Below, piece by piece: positions 11,130 through 23,100 of a stretch of DNA of 64,000 nucleotides. The stretch comes from Viridothelium virens (lineage: Eukaryota > Ascomycota > Dothideomycetes > Trypetheliales > Trypetheliaceae). The translations under genes and the position numbers were made by a program. The notes under the pieces were generated by a model, which searched no databases, was not told the DNA's origin, and worked only from the letters and a program-made list of their open reading frames with translations. Location: NCBI GenBank assembly GCA_010094025.1, contig ML991782.1, positions 310,001 through 374,000 on the forward strand, read 5' to 3'. Position 1 is the first letter of the stretch. Each line of letters starts with the position of its first letter.

Positions 11130-14112
11130 ATGGCGACCGTTAACGCGTATTTGGCCTACAAGCGAGACACCAGGCACCTCATTTACTGGATGATTCAGTC
11201 GTCTAACACAATCATCAAGTCGTTGTTGGCTACTGACCGTGAAAATGCACCAATACCTCTCAACACCAATGGCCAAACTACAGTGTCGAGCCTGGTCCCG
11301 ATGTGCGAGCTTATAGCGAAGCATTTCAAAGCGGTCCCGCCAACCATATACCGTCTGTTCCAGTCGGTCATTGAAGCAAGGTCAGCTGCTTATAAGGTGT
11401 TTCAGGAGACTGTTGCCAGAAACCCAGATCCGGAATTGGAAAAGAGCAATGCTTCTCATAAGCACTTCCTTGATTCCTTGACCAAGGCGTTCGAAGCTCT
11501 AGGAGGCATGGCATGGACGTCAAGTCATCAGACTGAGAAAACAAGTGCCCAAGAGGCGGATAATATTGAGGAAGTCCTATTCGCTAACAAGTTCGCTTCT
11601 CTCAATATCAGCAGCCACGAAAATGGAAATGGAGAGCTAGAAGAGGCAAGCGACGAAGATGAGGCTCTCCCGACGGCACCCGCCCCTCAAAAGCCTCGAC
11701 CAAAGAAATCGACAGTGAAAGGAAAGAAAGGCAAACGCGGTCAGCGGGCCAAGAAGAACAAGAAGACGCAAAAGCCCGCCGCCATTGAGGAAGATGCCTT
11801 GGCGAAAGTGCCATTAGAAAGCTACCGCATCATCGAAGATCACGACGGACTTATTACCGATTATCTTATGGCAGTCTATGCCCTTTTCAGGGAATGGGTT
11901 CATCTCCGATCGCATATTCAAGGCCTCTGGCGCAAGATAGCATATGTGGGGCTGAACAGCGCCGTCGCAGGTGCCGTCTCCAACATGGCGATTACGATGA
12001 TTAAGCGTACAGAGACAGCCATTTTTCTCGATTTTCCAGGCCATGATTCATTCGAAACCATCATGCAGACTATCACACGCGGGGATCCTGAGAAAGCGCA
12101 GAGTAACTTCGGCATTGAACTGCATAGTGTTGCACCAAACTCTGACAAGACTGAGGCTGTTCATAAAACGCACCTAGACGTGATGGAGCAATTCTCGATA
12201 TACGCTTATCGAGACTTACTCGATTTTTTGACCGATTTCCAGCAGACTCGTAGTGGCAAACCCACGAAGCGCATGTTATCTCAAATCCGCGACTGGGATC
12301 CTTATCTCAACCTCCAGCGGGCTACCAAGGAACAGAGGATTCAGTGGCGTCGCTCGTATACAATAAATTGGCTCTACGACCTTGTCAACCTCTTCTCCGG
12401 GATTGTTGTGCAACGCAATACCATGCGTGGTGAGAATCACGCCTACGAAAGAGTGGATTGGTCTATTGGAGGCCCCTGGAATCAACATCGAAGACTCTTT
12501 GGTCTGAATGAATTCGCTGGCGTAATCACCTCTCTGGCAATGCAGAAGCCCGGAACAAATATCCGCGAGAGGATTTTCCCCCATCATGTCTTTCAGCTCC
12601 AGTGTATCGTCGATTCTCTCACTGTTTCCCGAGGCTGATCCCTCAGTGGCCTTCGAGGCCACATTTTGAAGACCTCAGCTCCAGGTTTCCGTCCAAGGCG
12701 AGATGTCGACTTGTTCCTCGATAGTGAAAATGAAAAGATGGGCTCCGGCTATCTGCAGGCTGTGGATATCCTGGTACAGCTGTTAGAGAAAGATGCAATG
12801 ATTCATGGCGACCCTAGCCGACATCGTGATCATGGCGAATTACTCAAGATGCTCATGGAGGATTTCAGGGATTGGCTAGGAGAGTCCAAGTACATGCATG
12901 GTCTGACAACAATCCCTCCATCACGATTCTCAAACAGCAACAGCAATGGCCTCCGGGAGTTCTCTCCTTTTCTCTGTGGTGTTGGCCTGATGGAGGGTCT
13001 CGAGCTTGCATACCGCACAAGCATGTTGGTATGGGATCGCATTCCAGAGCCCATCCTACTCGTCCATATCCACAACATGTTGGTACAGAAAGGCTATATT
13101 GCACAACCAATCGGCTTGTATGCCGCTCTAGTAGAGATGTTCAAAACAGCGTACTTTGCTGATGGCGAGATTCCAACTTCAAACTTTGGCCAAGCTTTGC
13201 TTGCGCACATTAGCGAGACTGGCTCCCGTCTTGCGACGTTCCAACGCCGAGCTTTTCGACGAACGGCCGCACGTTCAGGTACCGACATCCACGCGATTCT
13301 CGAGCTCAATAAAAATCGCTTCTTCACGACTAGGTCGAATTTGTTGCTTTATCGCAGCGCGGACTGGAGCCCGGACCGCATTCCCGAGGCTCAAATCTCT
13401 CCTACGTCCGCCCTGGGTATGCTCCAACTTGCCCAGACAAAAAGAGTTGTTGATCCAACCACGGGAAGGAGCCGACTGGAAGATACGGATCTAGCACAAC
13501 GTGCGAGGGCTTTTAGGCATGGACGAGACCTTGCTGCTCAACATGTCGTCGGTCGTTGGTTCATTGTAAAATGACGAAGGCGCAAGTGAAATGTTACAAT
13601 CCCTGCTTGCTTCTCTCACTCCCGAGGGCCACAGATCCGGACCAATGCCTGCAAACTACAGTGAAGCGGCCAATGCAGTCAAGCATACCAGCAAGCCCAG
13701 CCACAGGAGGGACGACATCGATGTATCTGCCCTAAATCTTCTGACCCTGACCGAATGGGATATCTCCAGTGACATCAGTGGCACACCTCCACTTTCCGGT
13801 ATCAATTGGATCTGGGTAACCATACGTTTCATGATGTTGTTCATGCAAATCGAAGAGAAGTTACGTCAAGCAAGAAATCCTCTCTGGGTCCGCGCGTACG
13901 AGACAGATAGGGAATGGAGTCGGCAGAAGAGATTCGGCCTCGCCTATCTAGCTCTATCTGAGGGTGACGAAGAGTGTCTGACAATCATGGCGGATGAATT
14001 CCAGAATCCGCGTGCCGGGCTTCTGAACCACATTTATTGGGGAAAGATGGATGAAGATATGAAGACGAATTTTGAGGGTGGTGATAAAGAACCAGATTGC
14101 GTGGTAATGTGA
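11130..14112 (+). CDS. DUF6604-domain protein, three exons
   Basis: The first exon starts at ATG 11130. Its N-terminus, with YLAYKRDT followed by a long helical segment, matches the opening of the fungal DUF6604 family. A lysine-rich basic patch around residues 190-215 (KKSTVKGKKGKRG) could be a nuclear localisation signal. An in-frame TGA at 12636 lies inside a likely 75-nt intron (12604..12678, donor GTATCG, acceptor CCTCAG, branch-like CTGAT), whose removal keeps the frame and joins to PGFRPRRDVDL. The second exon runs to about 13565. The C-terminal exon (about 13630..14112) is in another frame and contains the family's conserved end, with INWIWVTIRFMMLF and GDEECLTIMADEF. The boundaries of this second intron are not clear: the donor GT at 13566 has no strong acceptor in the right phase. 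The family is often near incompatibility-type genes; its function is unknown. Confidence 0.75.
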
Positions 14113-14487
14113 GGCCAGTGGGCATGGGTAGAGATCTAATCTCTCTTCTCGAATACGATGTAGGGCAGCTGTGAGCGGTATCCTTAGCTTTAATCGAGGC
14201 TGCTCGCAATAAGCTCAGAATTTTATTGGAGGCCCCCCCGGCTCGAAGGGGGCACAGGGCTGTCTAGGCAGGTCTTCCATAGTTTCTTAAATGATGTCAT
14301 ACTAAATTATCGTCCTTGACTACTAGGATGCTTGTGGGATAGGATCCTGTATGATCTAGACAGATGAGTGACTATTCTACAAGATTGCTCATGACTGAAG
14401 ATTAAAAGGCTCCTCGCCCAACAGGAACCATCAATTTCTATGTAATGGGTATCATCAAAGACTATGCACGGAGTGCTCGTAAGGTAA
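14113..14487. other. Convergent 3' intergenic region
   Basis: This is the 3' flank shared by the DUF6604 gene (plus) and the deacetylase gene (minus). It includes a short C/G-rich block near 14230-14260 and no coding signal. Confidence 0.45.
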
Positions 14488-15369
14488 TTAAGGTTGCAGT
14501 GGAGTAAGACCATTACAAGTCCAACTTGAGTCCCTTTTTCCCTGGGGGCCTTCAAGTGCATAAGGGTTGTATTTCAGCCCTTTTGACACAGTCTGCATGT
14601 CAGCCGGGGTATATCCGTGGCTCTCTGCCATCTTGATGGCATCAGGGAAGAGCTGGTCAGGCGACGTGCCGATGGTCTCATGCATGAGAATGATAGCACG
14701 CATGGGTGACTCGACGTACTGTAGCCTCTTCTCGCTCGTAGCTACTGAGGCACCCATACTGTCCTCCGTATCGACATCCCAATTCACGACGACCTTGCGA
14801 TGGCGCTGGTTGATGTATTCGACAACTTCCCCATTGGCCTCACCGAAAGGAGGTCGAATACAGCTAGGGACCACACCGAGAATCTTCCAGAGCGCGGTAT
14901 CGACAGCCTCGATCTGCTTATCAATTTGGGCGTTTGTCAATTTATCGAGGTGAGGATGAGTAGCTGTGTGAGAGCAGAACTCCATGCCCTTGCTCTGGGC
15001 GTAGCGGAGGTCGGCAACTCTCTTCTCGTCGTAGATACAGACGTGGTTATTGACATTAACCATGAACGTGACTTTGAAGCCACCTTGGACCGCTTGATCT
15101 ACCACTTTGCGCATTAGGTCGGAAGGGCCATCATCAAAAGTGTAGACGAGACAATGGTTGGTGAAGCACCTGTCCTGGACTCCCGTCAAATCAGGAGGAA
15201 GACCCTGATCGGACGGATCACGAATCGTGAAGGTCTTGTATTCGGTAGCGCTCAGTTTACTTAGGTCGGCCGTAACTGAATTAGGGAGTGGAGGCATATA
15301 TTGCCTCGGATCTGGAGCGGCAATGGCACCCATGACCAGCAGGGCAACAGCCAATGCGAAAAAGGACAT
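14488..15369 (-). CDS. Secreted polysaccharide (chitin) deacetylase, CE4 family
   Basis: Single exon, 293 residues. Residues 1-18 form a signal peptide (hydrophobic core ending AIAA-PD), so the enzyme should be secreted. The NodB domain shows all five motifs: TFDDGP at 77-82 (catalytic base Asp79, metal ligand Asp80), SHTATHPHL with metal ligands His134 and His138, RPPFGEANG from Arg172, WDVDTEDS around 197-204, and ILMHET with catalytic His230. These residues deacetylate N-acetylglucosamine polymers such as chitin and chitooligosaccharides at the cell wall. There is no chitin-binding module or GPI signal. The RPPFGE variant (usually RPPYGD) and the short insert with NVNNHVC suggest a divergent fungal subgroup, so substrate choice is inference. 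Confidence 0.92.
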   Translation of the reverse strand: MSFFALAVALLVMGAIAAPDPRQYMPPLPNSVTADLSKLSATEYKTFTIRDPSDQGLPPDLTGVQDRCFTNHCLVYTFDDGPSDLMRKVVDQAVQGGFKVTFMVNVNNHVCIYDEKRVADLRYAQSKGMEFCSHTATHPHLDKLTNAQIDKQIEAVDTALWKILGVVPSCIRPPFGEANGEVVEYINQRHRKVVVNWDVDTEDSMGASVATSEKRLQYVESPMRAIILMHETIGTSPDQLFPDAIKMAESHGYTPADMQTVSKGLKYNPYALEGPQGKRDSSWTCNGLTPLQP

Positions 15370-16635
15370 TTTGGAAATAGTAAGGAATGTCGATGGAACA
15401 TCTACAAGATCTCCACATATTGGCTTAACAAGAAAGAAGAGAAAATGGCATTACTATATCAACGAAAAGGGGGCCCAGACCGATGTACAGCAGGACAAGT
15501 GGACATTCTTGAGATCAACGTCGAACTCACGGAGGGTTTCGAAGAGGGCTGACTTCATCTAGGCATACAGTGACGCTGAACGCGAGGACACGGTACAACT
15601 TAAGGCACAGAAAGGTCAGGCCATCTTTGTGCCCACATAAGCATTCTCGTAATCCGGGACGCCCGATGGGATCCTGAAGCTGTAAGTCTGCGGCAACAGA
15701 TCCAGTGTCGATCCCAGTGGTGCCCGTCGAGTACTGACGCGATGGGCTTTTACATTTCAGATATCAAAGAGAGTAGAGCTATACATGCTGAAAGGGGTAA
15801 TAAAAATTAACGACTTAACGAAACAGCATATCAAGATTCCGTCGGGAGTGGGTTCTCTAGGGGTTGAGAAGGTCACAACTTGCATAAGAGGCGCGACCGG
15901 CAAGGGTGCTTCGCTTGTCTGGCCTCCACAACAGAGTAACCGATTCAGGTAAGTAGGTACAGCTAGTCTTGCAGGGAGTGCAGGGATATGGTCAAAATCT
16001 CTTATGACATCATACAAGGCTTTTGAAGACTTTACCTGCCAACTTGGACTTCGATAAAGATGTCTTCCAAGACGATACGTCACCAAGACAGGGTTGCCCC
16101 TCCTTAAGAGAAGATGGGAGCTTAGTCATGGCACTCGCAAAAGTATCACACCAAATGTTTTGTCCAAGTTGGCATAGATTTTGAGGATCCAGCACTGCAC
16201 GTCGGATTGTCGCGCGTCAATATGAGGGCCAAAAGGTACCAAAAGCCATGGATGCACCACCAACGCCTCTTTTCATCTCACCGTTTTCTCCATGATATGC
16301 AAGGCTTTCTGGAGACATAGAAGCCAATTATACATGCATCAAGAAGCTTCTCACATCACTGCGAACCGAATACTAGGCCAAGGGATACACCCATAAATCC
16401 CTCCATGCGTGTAGGCAGGTTGAAATATCGCTGTTCCGACGCCAGCGTAGAAACAATGAGACGAGCGGAGTTCCGCCTCTCAATCTTCATCAGCAGGGGG
16501 AACCATCACAGAATCCTTAGACCAGCAGACAGCCACACTATGATCCACGGAATGCTTTGCGCTACAATTCTACTCTACCTCCCGCCTCTCATTCCCAGCC
16601 ATACCCTCCTCCCCTAAAAAAAAAAAAAGGAACAC
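15370..16635. other. Intergenic region, nothing recognised
   Basis: The proximal part is the promoter of the deacetylase gene on the minus strand. The distal end has an A-tract (16617-16629) just past the stop codon of the DhaL gene. No ORF is convincing. Confidence 0.5.
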
Positions 16636-18370
16636 TCAATCCGTACACAACCCCTCCAACAACATCAACAACCCATACGCCCCCGGATCCGGCACCCCCT
16701 TCGTCGCCCCCTCATCCAAATAACTCGACCGCCCCAACCTCGCCTCCAACTCCTTCGTCCTCTCGACGCCCTCCCTCGCCCTCCCCAACGCCACCTGCTC
16801 GTCCCCACGCGTCTCACGCAACGCCTCGACGAACGGAATCAGACAATCCAAGCAGGTGCGGTCGCCCTCGCGGGCCCGCGTGAAGTGCAGCAGGTGCTCC
16901 TTGGCGTCGACGGCCGCGTCGGCGATGCTGTGCGAGGTCAGCAGCGACTGCGCGAGCGAGGATAGGAAGATGCAGTAGAGGGCGCCGGAGGTGCCGCCCA
17001 TGTCGATGGAGAGCTGGTCGACGAGGGCGGAGAGCGCGGTCGGGAGCGCGGAGAGGTGGGAGGGGTGTGAGGACAGGAAGGTGAGGGTTTGTTGCGCGCC
17101 GGAGCGGAGGGTGTAGCCGCAGTCTGTGGAGATGGAGGATGGGATTAGCTTTTTGGGCTGCCGGGGGGGGATGGGTTTGGGGGGAAGGGATCGGACTTAC
17201 CGCCGTCGCCGACGATGGTGTCGTATTCGGTGATGGTGGGCTCGGACTCGATGAGTTTATTGCAGCCGTTGATGATGCGTCGTCGGACGGTGGCGTCGTC
17301 GAATTGGATCTTTGATGTAAGTTTTGTGGAGCCGGTCGAAGCTTGCTCGGCGGTCTGACTGGTTTCTAACGGAGGTGCAGGTTTTGATTGGGGTGCGAGA
17401 AGTTGCTGTGGCACGGGGCAAACGGAGATGGACCAGCCCCGGGCTTGGGAATCATGATTGAGTAGAGCAGAGTTACTAAGTCGGTAAGGAAGGTTTTGCT
17501 CGTCTATCGTACATTCAGCAGGAAACGATGTGGAAGGGAAAGAAAGGACTTACCCAGGAAAGACACAATTTCCAGCCCAAGGATGCTGTTTTCCAGCCGC
17601 GACAGTCCATTGATATCCGAATAGTGTACTGAATACGTCACAGATTTGTTTTGCGCAGTATGTGCCTTCATCGCCTGCTTCAAATCCTTTTGAAGAGCTC
17701 CCTTTGCCGACTCGTATGGCTCAGACCCATGCCCGTACAAGACCACGGGCTTGCCATCACTAATTCCAGTCTGGAATGTAGCGGAGCTTGTTGTTACAGT
17801 CTTTAAGAAGACTTTGAGGAGATCTGCCGTTTGATGCAACGATACTCTAAATTGCGTAAGTCTTGAGAGTCATTTTGGGAACACCACTGAAAGGAAGACA
17901 TACTTTGCGGATTCAGTCGCTTGACTAAGCAAAGCGAGGATATGGTCAAGCTTAAGCTCATCATCCACTTCGATTTCCAGGATATTGTCATGTACCGGCT
18001 CAATCTGCGTCTCTTTTCCGAATCTTGCGACAACTAATCCTTGAGAAACACTGATACCGGCGGATTGCAGAGTGTGCAGGATGTCGTGGGCTGTTAAGAT
18101 TCCTGCGCCCTCTTTCTCGGTGACGATCGCAACGACGTTCCTCTCGGACAGCAAGTGGCTCGAAAAATTCCCGGATCTACCGATGGCTGCGAGTTGGACA
18201 TAAGGACTGCTTTGAAGACTTTGGTCAATCAGAATGGTCTGGCCTTTAGGGGTTTGCGCCTGGCGCAGAGAAGGTCGCATCAAAGGCAATAATGCATTCC
18301 ATCTCGCCGGATTTTCAAGATCAAGATCTGATTTTGAGAAGGGGATCGTTTGGTCGACCACCACAGCCAT
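16636..18370 (-). CDS. DhaL (DAK2)-domain protein, dihydroxyacetone-kinase-like but without a canonical DhaK domain
   Basis: Exons 18370..17904, 17846..17554, 17503..17201 and 17123..16636, all with GT-AG introns (donors GTATGT, GTAAGT, GTAAGT), give 516 residues. The C-terminal 200 residues are a DhaL/DAK2 domain: the nucleotide/Mg-binding loop TIVGDGDCGYTLRSG spans the third intron, followed by SIDMGGTSGALYCIFLSSLA and a closing YLDEGATKGVPDPGA that matches the family. The first 300 residues lack the DhaK signature GGGSGHEP that holds dihydroxyacetone, though they have a segment with GLSRLENSILGLEIV that may be a remnant of its second half. True fungal dihydroxyacetone kinases are near 590 residues. 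It could be a DhaL phosphotransferase with another substrate or a degenerate kinase. The assignment of the C-terminal domain is firm, the role is not. Confidence 0.8.
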
Positions 18371-21159
18371 GGTGGTAGCAGGGTGATGAAAATTGTGGGG
18401 CTTTTATTGTCAGTATTGGGTGTTCATCGAGCAAGATCAGTCAATGATCAGGACGAGGAAGGCCGGGAGAATTTTTGGCGCGAATGGATTGGAGCAATGA
18501 AATGAGAAAGATCTTGTTTAAGCCTTCCTATTGATAAGTTTCAGAACCCAAGAAAACAAGGTGGGGCATGACGCGGGGCTGAGGAGAACGTGAAGGAGCT
18601 CCTAAATTGGCAGTCCGAGAAGGTCACGGATTGCCTATTTGGTACAATTACACAATTACCTTATGCTTTCACAAAAGGTAGAGCCACGTGCAGGTACCGA
18701 CCGGACACAACTATTGATCTTCCTACTTCCAGACTTCAGCGTTTACCAAGCAAACTTGAGGTGACCTGAGCCTGTCTGAGTTTTACCTGAGTAGAGTACT
18801 ACCTGAGCAACGCCTCAGTACTACCAAATGGTGGTAGGCAGTGTCAAGCAAACAGATAAAGCTACTCGTGCCCGAGACGTACGCCCATTCGACACTTTCA
18901 GACCTGCGAGGCAAGGTTCGAAAGCAACCCTGAACTGTGGCTGTAGAGCTCTACACCACATCTGAGCGTCCATTGACCTGACCGGAGTTCGCCTGAAAAT
19001 TCTTGGATAACGCATGGATACTACGTGAACCAAGTGGGAGTGGACAATGCCAAATCAACTAGTGTAAGGGGCATGTTCAAAACTCGCTGTCGCTTTTCTA
19101 GCGTGGTCTACCATAACATCCGCCTAGGTATATTTTCCCATCCTGTCTTATCTTATTCCACCCACTTCTATCTCGAACCCCATCAGAGTTTGCCAGCAAG
19201 CGGCATGAAAGCCAATTGAAGAAGAACTAAAAAAAAAATACTTGAATACTAGCGTTAAAAATTATGAGAACTTATCTGTCACTTGCCGTCTCCTTGCCGT
19301 GCTCTTTCTGTCATCTTTCATCTTTGTCGCTCTTCCTGTTTTTCAAAGGATCTTCATGGCTCCGCTATCCTCGGTTCGTATCCAAAAAGGTTCGCTTTTC
19401 TCGCTATTTATGATCTTCCATTCCCTGAGACTTCTTTTCTTCCTGAGAGGATCTCTATATACCATACCTCGTGTAATCAGTCTCCACACTTAAGGTCTGT
19501 CATGGTACTCAATGAAAAGCTCTATCCTTAAAAGTCTCAGCATTCTACCACTTTCTGCCTAATCCAATCATCCACAGCTTCATCACTAAGGTAATCTGAT
19601 ACAACCTGATCAGTTAAGAAGTCTGCCAGCCTATCACTACTCGCTTAAGACAGGTTGCCTGCATATTGTCCATCTTTCCAGTGCCCCACTATTATTAAAC
19701 GCACAAAGCCTTCAATGTCGGCTTAATAACATGGGTTGAGGTCCTGAATATGGATTGTTCTTGAAGATCGCGGCAGTGATGAAACATGTTCAAGAAGTGG
19801 AAGTGTGATTCAGTGACAAGATAGTGACTGTGATGAGCTATCTAGATCCTGGAAATAGGTCAAACTCCTTCAACTAAATGACTCGATGGATCCTCCAGAG
19901 CAGATACACAAGATCGAGATACTGAGGGGAAGGATTGTCCTGCAGGATCTTGCTGAGCGCCCTGCTGATCTTTCATATTTCATTTACTGGTAATTGCCTA
20001 TTGAGCAGGGTCGAACCTATCCACGTGGAAGCTTGTTGTGTCCTAGAGGAAATTGTTCAGCATCTGCCAGTGGAGGGTCTCTCAACACCAGCATTTCTTG
20101 TCACACTCTCGAGTGGGGTCTGCAGAAGCTCACCATTATTTCGAACAATTGTGGCTCGTGCCTTGAGAGTACACGACCTGGCATTTCGGGCACTGAACTT
20201 GGTTGTGGGAGGACTTATGGAGAGTGGGGGTGCTCTCAGTCTCGGGAGCCATTGTAATAGAAGGTTTTCGCCCTTTTCCGAACAATTGGTTTGCTGTGTC
20301 GGAAAGTATATTGAGGATGTCGATGCTTGAAATATGCTGAGAGGTAAGTTGATACTTGGCAAAAGATGTCGGCAGAGGCAGGGGCTTTATATATTGATTC
20401 TCTAGTACAGACATCGACTCGACAGGAGAGCATTGATAGCTAGCAATCAAACAATGCATTTGCTGTTACAGAAATGCTATTCAATTGATCATTCACTCGA
20501 GCGTTCTGAGGCTGCACGTTGTCACCTGGGCGCTTGCCGATCCTGATATCTGCAAAGCAATGTGCCAAATTTGTCTCGGCCATGCTTGTCCACAACCTTT
20601 TTAAATGCATTATAGCCAACGAAAGGACAAGGAACTTCATATCAGGTAGTGCTCTATCTGTGACTAACATGAGGTTCCGTGCTGATATATCACTAGGCGC
20701 CCTGGAGCCTCAAGTCTTTACTTGGGCCCCATGTGATGGTGGTCCTTGCTAAGCAATGCGGCGCGGGTGTCTCTGCCATGCTTGTCCACAACCCAGTTGA
20801 ACGCGTCACGGCCAACGAAAGGAGAAGTATTTCATATCACGCAGAGCTTTCTCTGACTAAGTCAAGCCACAAGGCTCACATTTGATCGGGCTCATTAAGC
20901 GTGGGAGACCCGTCATCGTGGTTCTAGCGTCTAGGACAATTGCACTGTCAGACTAATACGACAATTTTATTGCTAGAGGGAATAGGCCAATAGAAACGGA
21001 GCGATTCTCATGTATTCATCTGCACCAATTATGACCAGTTCAGCACTAAGAGTAGAGCAAATCTTGGGAAACCTTACCTCCTGTGTGTCCCTAGATAGAC
21101 GGTACAAGACACTAGAGAAAGTAGCTATCGAAGGTGAATGATGTAGCAAGCCAGTACTA
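18371..21159. other. Long intergenic region with a diverged duplication
   Basis: The promoter of the DhaL gene lies at the left end. CCTGAG-type short repeats occur at about 18760-18820. 19000-19900 is A+T-rich with no coding signal. A diverged duplicated segment at 20554-20862 is listed separately. On the minus strand 20254..20136 reads as a 38-residue ORF with a Cys/His cluster (C-x2-C and H-x-C); I cannot support it as a gene. Confidence 0.5.
20554..20862. repeat. Two diverged direct copies of a ~110-bp segment
   Basis: About 20554-20667 and 20750-20862 align over their length, sharing the blocks GCCATGCTTGTCCACAACC, GCCAACGAAAGGA and TTCATATCA, spaced about 197 bp apart. Between the shared blocks many differences are C/T or G/A, leaving the left copy richer in A+T. 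On the minus strand both read VDKHGRD-like peptides, so they may derive from a repeated coding unit. Confidence 0.6.
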
Positions 21160-22579
21160 CTATTGGGGGCGTTCATTCAGCATAGAACTCATCCTTCCAA
21201 GGTACCTGCTCAAATCCTGCTCATTGTATTTGAATGCTAATCGGACCATCTCGCGAGTAAGTCTCTCGGCCTGCCCAGGAAATACTCCAATTTTCTCCAA
21301 GCAACCGTAAATTCGAGAAGCCGGGCCATTCAGAGTTTGGGCTACAGACGCTTGCAGTGATTTCCCATCATTCTGAACTTTCCGCTCGGCGTCTCGGAGT
21401 CTTTTCTGATATAACTGTTGGGCTGTTGTCTGCCGAGATACATTCTCACATGCTGGATGATCAACATCGCTCAGTATGCAGCTTATCTCCTCATCAGAGT
21501 GAATGAGAGGGAAAGGCATGGGGTAATGATTGATTTCCCAGGGTGCGGTTTGAGCAAATTCCCAGTCAATCACAGCAAGGAAGTTGAAGTCATCATCAAC
21601 GAGAATATTCTGTGTTCCGAGATCCATATGGTTGAAATGGAAGGGACCATGAGAACCCGTGCCTTTGAATAAATCCGTATTTCTTACGATGTCGACAAAG
21701 GCCAGTATACCAAGTTTGATGAATGGATCGTCGTCATCACCAGCAGAGGCACCAACGTCTCTGGAAAAGTCGGGTTGGTTCTCTTTCTCCGATCCGGTGA
21801 TACTGCGAAGTCTTGCCTCTCCCACAGTTTCGAGGTACGATGATGTACTGGTAAACGGTCCTGCGTTGGCAAGGCCCTCATATGGGGCACTAGACAGCTT
21901 GCCAATGGTCGGGTGACCCGTCTCCGAAACATGACAGATTGAGCCAATTTGAGGATAAGTCCAAGTCGCCAATTCCGTTTGTATAGATGTCCATTGTGAA
22001 ATGATGTGATCCTGCTGGAATGTCTATCCGCGCTTGCTTAGGGAGTAGAATCGAAGACAGAGTATTTAGAAGCAAAATGAAACTTACCGATAGCTGGCAG
22101 ATATCAAACTGGACATCTTGTAGAGTGTTGCCGTAAAAGCCTTCGATCAGCATGTACGCAGCGCCTGCTTGAATTGCCGATCTTGATTTCGGTGCTGCAT
22201 AAGCATAAAGATGCGGAAACGGGATACTGGTAACGTTTTTGCTTAGGAATTTCAAAGTTGCGGCTTCGCATTGCATCGAGTATGTCTCATCCTCCACGGT
22301 GACGGTGCTGGGCGTATCAGGATGTCTTGGAAGACGCGCTCGTGCGATAACAAGTCTGCCGTCGTTCGCAACAAGCTCAAAACAGGCCCAATATTGTCCT
22401 GCAGAGAATGGCTCGCTGATGGTGAAATTTTTCTCGAAGAGCTTCTCAGCATGTTCCAAAAAGGCCTTTTTATTGATGGACTTCATGAATGCCTCCAGCC
22501 GCTTTCTCATGCCATTATAGTCCCAGCCTTCGTACGAGGTCCAGTGCGCACTTGGAAGTTCTTTTCCGGCAGCAAACAT
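21160..22579 (-). CDS. Aminoglycoside phosphotransferase-family (APH) kinase-like protein
   Basis: Exons 22579..22088 and 22011..21160 (76-nt intron, donor GTAAGT; an alternative acceptor 3 nt upstream would add one glutamine) give 447 residues. The kinase fold is recognised from the catalytic loop H292-x-D294-x4-N299 (HMDLGTQN) and the metal-binding IDWE with Asp313, preceded by the N-lobe segments FSAGQYWACFELV and YMLIEGFYGNTL. In fungi this large family (Phosphotransferase enzyme family, PF01636) is mostly uncharacterised; members phosphorylate small molecules, and drug resistance is not implied. It is cytosolic by appearance. There is no link to the neighbouring genes. The start is the first in-frame ATG and gives a normal length for the family. 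Confidence 0.85.
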
Positions 22580-23100
22580 TCTGAAAAAGCGGAGACCTTG
22601 GGTCTCCTTCGGGGAGCCAAAAAAAGGAAAGTGAAGTTCAGTGTCGTCGAGGGGCTTTCTCCAGATTCAATGCAAACAGTACAGTAATGTGTGAGTAATA
22701 TGGAGGCAGAAAATGGTCATTTAGCGTGGATTGTGAGGGCTAGGAAATTACTTGTACCATATTCCAGCTAAAGGCCGTTTATGCAATGAGGGGCTATGCA
22801 AAATAAAAACTGACCAATCAATATTTAGCGCACTATGCGACGCTAATTGTGAACATTTACGGAGCTTCTGTCCTCAAGACCCGGATGACCGCAATCTCGA
22901 GCTTAGTAATTGACAATCTGTATCCAAACAGATGGAATAGATTCTTTTTACCATGCCTGACAAGTACGCATCACCCTATGGCCGACGCCGTATACTTCGA
23001 CAACCACTGAAACTCACGGTGGATCGAAAGCGTTGGATGAAAAGAGAAAGCGGAGACCCGTGGGAGAAAGCGAGCATACATAAATATTGGAGGACATCGT
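22580..23100. other. Intergenic region
   Basis: Promoter of the APH-like gene on one side and 3' flank of L-galactonate dehydratase on the other. No coding signal. Confidence 0.45.

Noticed and set aside
12636-12638. In-frame TGA as evidence of a pseudogene
   Set aside because: A canonical intron covers it and the protein continues with family-like sequence on both sides.
14800-15117. 105-codon plus-strand ORF inside the deacetylase gene
   Set aside because: It is the antisense shadow of a gene with complete catalytic motifs.
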